The notes under the pieces are model-generated. The model saw only the letters and a list, made by a program, of their open reading frames with translations, was not told the origin of the DNA and did not search any database. Made by a program: the position numbers and the translations under genes. Positions 14,956 through 17,087 of a stretch of DNA of 17,087 nt are shown here, piece by piece. Numbering within the stretch: the first letter of the stretch is position 1; each line of letters starts with the position of its first letter. This stretch comes from Flavobacteriales bacterium (lineage in GTDB: Bacteria; Bacteroidota; Bacteroidia; Flavobacteriales_D; CANHHI01): contig CANHHI010000015.1 in the NCBI GenBank assembly GCA_947460225.1, forward strand, positions 1-17,087, given 5' to 3'.

Positions 14956-15829
14956 TTTTTCGGTCATCGCCTGCGCTGATAATAGTTTTGTCGTCTAGCC
15001 ACAATGCCGTGTTGATAGAGTGGGTGTGCGCTTTTTCTAGTTTTGTTATAAAATCTAAACTTTTAGCTTGCCAAATTTTTATGGTTTTATCCCTGCTGGC
15101 ACTTAAAAAATATTGATTATCTGGGCTGTATGCTAGGCTGTATATGCTGGACTGATGTGCGGTAAAATGGTGTAGGCGCATGGCTGAAAAGATTTCGTCT
15201 TGCCAATGCCAAACGCTTATTTTTCCTTGTTTATCTGCACTTAGCAAGACATTTTGATGTGTTTTAGAAAAGCACAATGCGGAAATCATCGTGTTTTCTG
15301 TGTTTTGAATATGTTGAATTTCATTGTAAAATTTGGTTTCAAAAATTTTAATATTGCCATTATAAAATCCCAAAGCAATCAAATCTTGATTTACGCTCAT
15401 TGCCATACTGCGCAAGCGTTCGCCTTGCCAAGCGAAAGTCCGCAATTTTGTCCATTTATCCCTTTTGTACCAAATGCAGAAAATGCCGTCATTGCATACG
15501 CTATATGCGTGTTTTTCTGCCGTGTTGTAGGCAATGGCAAACACGCTTCCCGTGTGGTGCTGTAGGATTTGCTTTTCCGCTTTGTTTTGCTCGTCTAACA
15601 CGAAAATTCGCCCATTTGCCGTGCCAACCAGTATTTCCTGTGCCGCAAAGGCTAGGCAAAAAGGGGAGTCGGAGAGGTGTGCAAGCAAATTGCTTTGTTC
15701 CAAACTAGGCACTTGCCAATTTACCAAATATCTATCCCCAGCCACGGAATATAATTTTTCATGGTGCATGGCACAGGCGTAAATTGCGCCTTGGTGTTGT
15801 TTTTGTATATGTTGGACTCGCCAGTTCAT
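14930..15829 (-). CDS. WD40-repeat protein, single seven-bladed propeller
   Basis: This 299-residue protein consists almost wholly of WD40 repeats. Seven can be counted by their ending strands: VNWQV, IFVLDE, CIWYK, IKIFET, SVWHW, IKIWQA and IILWAK. The two most typical blades are SIYSLAYSPDNQYFLSASRDKTIKIWQA and SINTALWLDDKTIISAGDDRKIILWA. Seven repeats close one beta-propeller, which is usually a protein-protein interaction scaffold. There is no signal peptide, kinase or other domain, so it probably acts in the cytoplasm; partner and pathway are unknown. The ATG at 15829 lies just before the first blade. The stop is inside the convergent tilS 3' end. Confidence 0.88.
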   Translation of the reverse strand: MNWRVQHIQKQHQGAIYACAMHHEKLYSVAGDRYLVNWQVPSLEQSNLLAHLSDSPFCLAFAAQEILVGTANGRIFVLDEQNKAEKQILQHHTGSVFAIAYNTAEKHAYSVCNDGIFCIWYKRDKWTKLRTFAWQGERLRSMAMSVNQDLIALGFYNGNIKIFETKFYNEIQHIQNTENTMISALCFSKTHQNVLLSADKQGKISVWHWQDEIFSAMRLHHFTAHQSSIYSLAYSPDNQYFLSASRDKTIKIWQAKSLDFITKLEKAHTHSINTALWLDDKTIISAGDDRKIILWAKTV

Positions 15830-15842
15830 CTAAATTTTCATA

Positions 15843-15850
15843 CAAATATA
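15843..15850 (-). promoter_or_regulatory. Putative -7 box of the WD40 gene
   Basis: The minus strand reads TATATTTG, an exact TAnnTTTG match ending 14 bp upstream of the WD40 ATG. No convincing TTG is present at -33, so only the -7 part is supported. It is 23 bp from the divergent -7 box of the peroxiredoxin side. Confidence 0.5.
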
Positions 15851-15873
15851 AAACTTAATACTGGAAAATTCAC

Positions 15874-15881
15874 TACCTTTG
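15874..15881 (+). promoter_or_regulatory. Putative -7 box upstream of the peroxiredoxin leader
   Basis: TACCTTTG matches TAnnTTTG exactly, but no clear -33 box is seen. If used, transcription would start near 15888 and give an unusually long leader of about 147 nt that contains the inverted repeats at 15927-15960. No better -7 match was found closer to the gene. Confidence 0.45.
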
Positions 15882-15926
15882 TGTGCAAATATTATGAGAT
15901 CACATTGAAATATTTTAGGTGCCAAA

Positions 15927-15960
15927 TTTGATTACATTACGTGTAATCAAAAGATTACAT
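15927..15960. promoter_or_regulatory. Overlapping inverted repeats upstream of peroxiredoxin, candidate operator or competing hairpins
   Basis: Three half-sites lie in 34 bp. TTTGATTACA (15927-15936) and TGTAATCAAA (15942-15951) are a perfect 10-bp inverted repeat with a 5-bp centre. The same right arm, as TGTAATC (15942-15948), also pairs with GATTACA (15953-15959) across AAAA. The first and third half-sites share GATTACAT in direct orientation, 23 bp apart, about two helical turns. As DNA this resembles a cooperative operator for a dimeric regulator. If transcribed from the upstream -7 box, it could fold into either of two mutually exclusive hairpins. The symmetry is clear; which regulator binds, if any, is not known. 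Confidence 0.6.
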
Positions 15961-16034
15961 TTGAAAAATTTTTGATTTAGTATTTCTGATAATTTATATT
16001 ATGTTAAGTACGTAATTTTTAAACACAATCATAT

Positions 16035-16661
16035 ATGTCTTTAATTGGTAAAAAAGCTCCTCACTTTAAGGCTGGAGCGGTTATAAACGGAAATCAAATT
16101 GTTGATAACTTTTCTTTGGAACAGTTTATTGGCAAGAAACACGTGGTATTTTTCTTTTATCCAAAAGATTTTACTTTTGTTTGCCCTTCTGAATTGCATG
16201 CTTTTCAAGAGGAGTTAGCGGCTTTTAAGGAAAGAAACTGTGAATTGGTGGCATGTTCCACGGATACGCCAGAATCTCACTGGGCTTGGTTGAATACAGA
16301 AAAAAATAAAGGCGGTATTCAAGGCGTGAAATATCCTGTGGTGGCTGATGTGGATAAAACCATTTCTGATGCTTTTGGTGTGTTGGCGGGTTCATATACT
16401 TATGGCGAGCAAGGCGAACTTGTTGCAACGGGTCCGATGATTGCGTACAGGGGTTTATTTTTGATTGACAAACAAGGTGTTGTGCATCATGAAACAATTA
16501 ACAATTTCCCAATTGGTCGCAGTGTGGAGGAAACTTTGCGTGTGTTAGATGCTTTGCAATATACCGAAGAGCACGGCGAGGTTTGCCCAGCAAATTGGAG
16601 CAAAGGCAAAAAAGCAATGAAAGCCACTTTTGAAGGCGTTGCTGAGTATTTGGCACAATAA
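16035..16661 (+). CDS. Typical 2-Cys peroxiredoxin (AhpC/Prx1 type)
   Basis: This 208-residue cytoplasmic enzyme reduces hydrogen peroxide, alkyl hydroperoxides and probably peroxynitrite, using thiols supplied by thioredoxin or AhpF-type partners. The peroxidatic Cys50 lies in FYPKDFTFVCPSE (41-53), with Pro43 and Thr47 of the PxxxT/SxxC motif. The resolving Cys184 is in GEVCPANW (181-188), which makes it a typical 2-Cys protein. The loop reads KGGIQGVKYP (92-101) where eukaryotic sensitive forms have GGLG, and the tail ends EYLAQ without a YF motif, so overoxidation resistance is expected. The ATG at 16035 begins MSLIGKKAPHF, the usual start. It is monocistronic: a 205-bp upstream region with palindromes precedes it and a strong terminator follows 26 bp after the stop. 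No ahpF is nearby. Confidence 0.96.
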   Translation: MSLIGKKAPHFKAGAVINGNQIVDNFSLEQFIGKKHVVFFFYPKDFTFVCPSELHAFQEELAAFKERNCELVACSTDTPESHWAWLNTEKNKGGIQGVKYPVVADVDKTISDAFGVLAGSYTYGEQGELVATGPMIAYRGLFLIDKQGVVHHETINNFPIGRSVEETLRVLDALQYTEEHGEVCPANWSKGKKAMKATFEGVAEYLAQ

Positions 16662-16686
16662 TTTAATTACATTTGCTAAAAAAATT

Positions 16687-16718
16687 AAATCTGAATGCGC
16701 AAGTATTCAGATTTTTTT
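16687..16718 (+). terminator. Rho-independent terminator after peroxiredoxin
   Basis: AAATCTGAAT (16687-16696) and ATTCAGATTT (16705-16714) form a perfect 10-bp stem with an 8-nt loop, followed by TTTT and then AT. The U tract begins in the 3' arm, as is common. It lies 25 bp past the stop codon. Confidence 0.88.
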
Positions 16719-16771
16719 ATGCACTTCCCTACTCTATTCTTTGCAGACACGGATATCCTCCAGTAAAAGAA

Positions 16772-16791
16772 GGGCAGACTTCCGTCTGCCC
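16772..16791 (-). terminator. GC-rich hairpin, probable terminator of the minus-strand gene at the right edge
   Basis: GGGCAGAC (16772-16779) and GTCTGCCC (16784-16791) form a perfect 8-bp GC-rich stem. On the minus strand the loop is GGAA, a GNRA tetraloop closed by C-G, and the bases that follow are TTCTTTTA, a moderate U tract, 41 bp past the stop of the minus gene. On the plus strand the loop is TTCC with no U tract. It may alternatively be a copy of a dispersed repeat. Confidence 0.55.
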
Positions 16792-16831
16792 AGTTCATTT
16801 GTTTTATAATAAATAGCTATTTCGTTAAAAT

Positions 16832-17086
16832 TTAACTGCCACTGTACTCATCATACAATACCTGCATGGAAAACTCCTCGCCGTTGGATTTGTAGAGTTT
16901 GCACGGCAAAACCTTCTCCTCGTTGGGGTGTATCCACGTGTTATACAAGCGGTTTTTGGGATCATACGCAAAGCGTTTGTGGTCTGTTTCGTAGGAAAAC
17001 ATAGCCAAAGCACCATAGTACGCATTGCCCTCAAACTCCACACGCACATAATACAAAGCATCGGTGCCCAATTCCCAAGCAAAAGC
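16832..17086 (-). CDS. Unrecognised protein, C-terminal part (cut by window edge)
   Basis: The minus strand is open from the right edge to a TAA at 16832-16834, giving 84 visible residues that start AFAWELGTDALYYVRVEFEG. The composition is that of a real soluble protein: many aromatic and acidic residues, with the segments YYGALAMFSYETD, AYDPKNRLYNTWIHP and EFSMQVLYDEY. I do not recognise a family. The true start lies outside the window; a TTG at about 17071 is an internal Leu codon. The competing minus-strand frame (16825-17082) is rich in Arg, Cys and Met and looks like a shadow. A GC-rich hairpin lies downstream. No function is proposed. Confidence 0.7.
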   Translation of the reverse strand, partial: AFAWELGTDALYYVRVEFEGNAYYGALAMFSYETDHKRFAYDPKNRLYNTWIHPNEEKVLPCKLYKSNGEEFSMQVLYDEYSGS

Positions 17087-17087
17087 C

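Noticed and set aside
15930..15960. FNR/CRP-type box in the peroxiredoxin upstream region
   Set aside because: TTGAT and ATCAA are present but are separated by 13 bp, not the 4 bp of an FNR site.
15894..16015. Two tiny open frames (4 codons each) in the peroxiredoxin leader, starting at 15894 and 16001
   Set aside because: Such short frames are expected by chance in AT-rich sequence and have no ribosome binding sign; no attenuation peptide pattern is visible.
16825..17082. Alternative minus-strand frame at the right edge
   Set aside because: Its translation is rich in Arg, Cys and Met with no protein-like pattern, while the overlapping frame ending at 16832 looks like a true protein.

Overview
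The window looks like a chromosomal segment from a member of the Bacteroidota. Upstream of many genes there is a good match to the Bacteroidota sigma factor -7 box (TAnnTTTG, often with a TTG/TTTG about 17-21 bp upstream), and starts lack Shine-Dalgarno sequences. The gene content agrees: a DUF4369-type TlpA-like lipoprotein, a LETM1-related protein of the kind found in Flavobacteriia, a CrtZ plus fused CrtYcd carotenoid pair, menaquinone synthesis (MenB), and a UvrA variant with the 'TGEAMVRYS' segment. I cannot name a genus. I saw no rRNA, tRNA, CRISPR array, insertion sequence or phage gene, and no gap over 300 bases without a gene.

Layout. At 1-1140 (minus) a TetR-family regulator is followed by the start of uvrA, which runs off the left edge. 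Divergent from it, menB and a thioredoxin-fold lipoprotein (1212-3515, plus) form a likely two-gene unit ending in a clear hairpin terminator. At 3568-7050 (plus) three closely packed genes encode a periplasmic-binding-protein-like protein with no signal peptide, a dihydrolipoamide-dehydrogenase-like flavoprotein that has lost both redox-active cysteines, and a LETM1-domain protein. This trio is the least explained and most system-like part of the window. A convergent 750-residue Ig-like/GLUG surface protein follows (7056-9308, minus).

At 9344-12784 (minus) there is a tight operon of two GT4 glycosyltransferases flanking a Wzy-like polymerase, presumably for surface polysaccharide. Divergent from it, crtZ, crtYcd and tilS (12844-14955, plus) form an operon in which tilS starts with GTG inside crtYcd and lacks the usual C-terminal domain. 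A seven-bladed WD40 protein (14930-15829, minus) overlaps the tilS end. Its divergent neighbour is a typical 2-Cys peroxiredoxin (16035-16661), whose upstream region holds overlapping inverted repeats that could be operator half-sites or competing RNA hairpins. The window ends with the C-terminal part of an unrecognised minus-strand gene.

How they work together: crtZ and crtYcd make zeaxanthin-type xanthophylls from lycopene supplied by genes elsewhere. MenB serves the menaquinone respiratory quinone. The glycosyltransferase/Wzy operon and the GLUG protein act at the cell surface. The peroxiredoxin and the thioredoxin-like lipoprotein handle peroxide and thiol chemistry. Gene coordinates are read from the sequence; functions are inferred from family motifs, without database searches.
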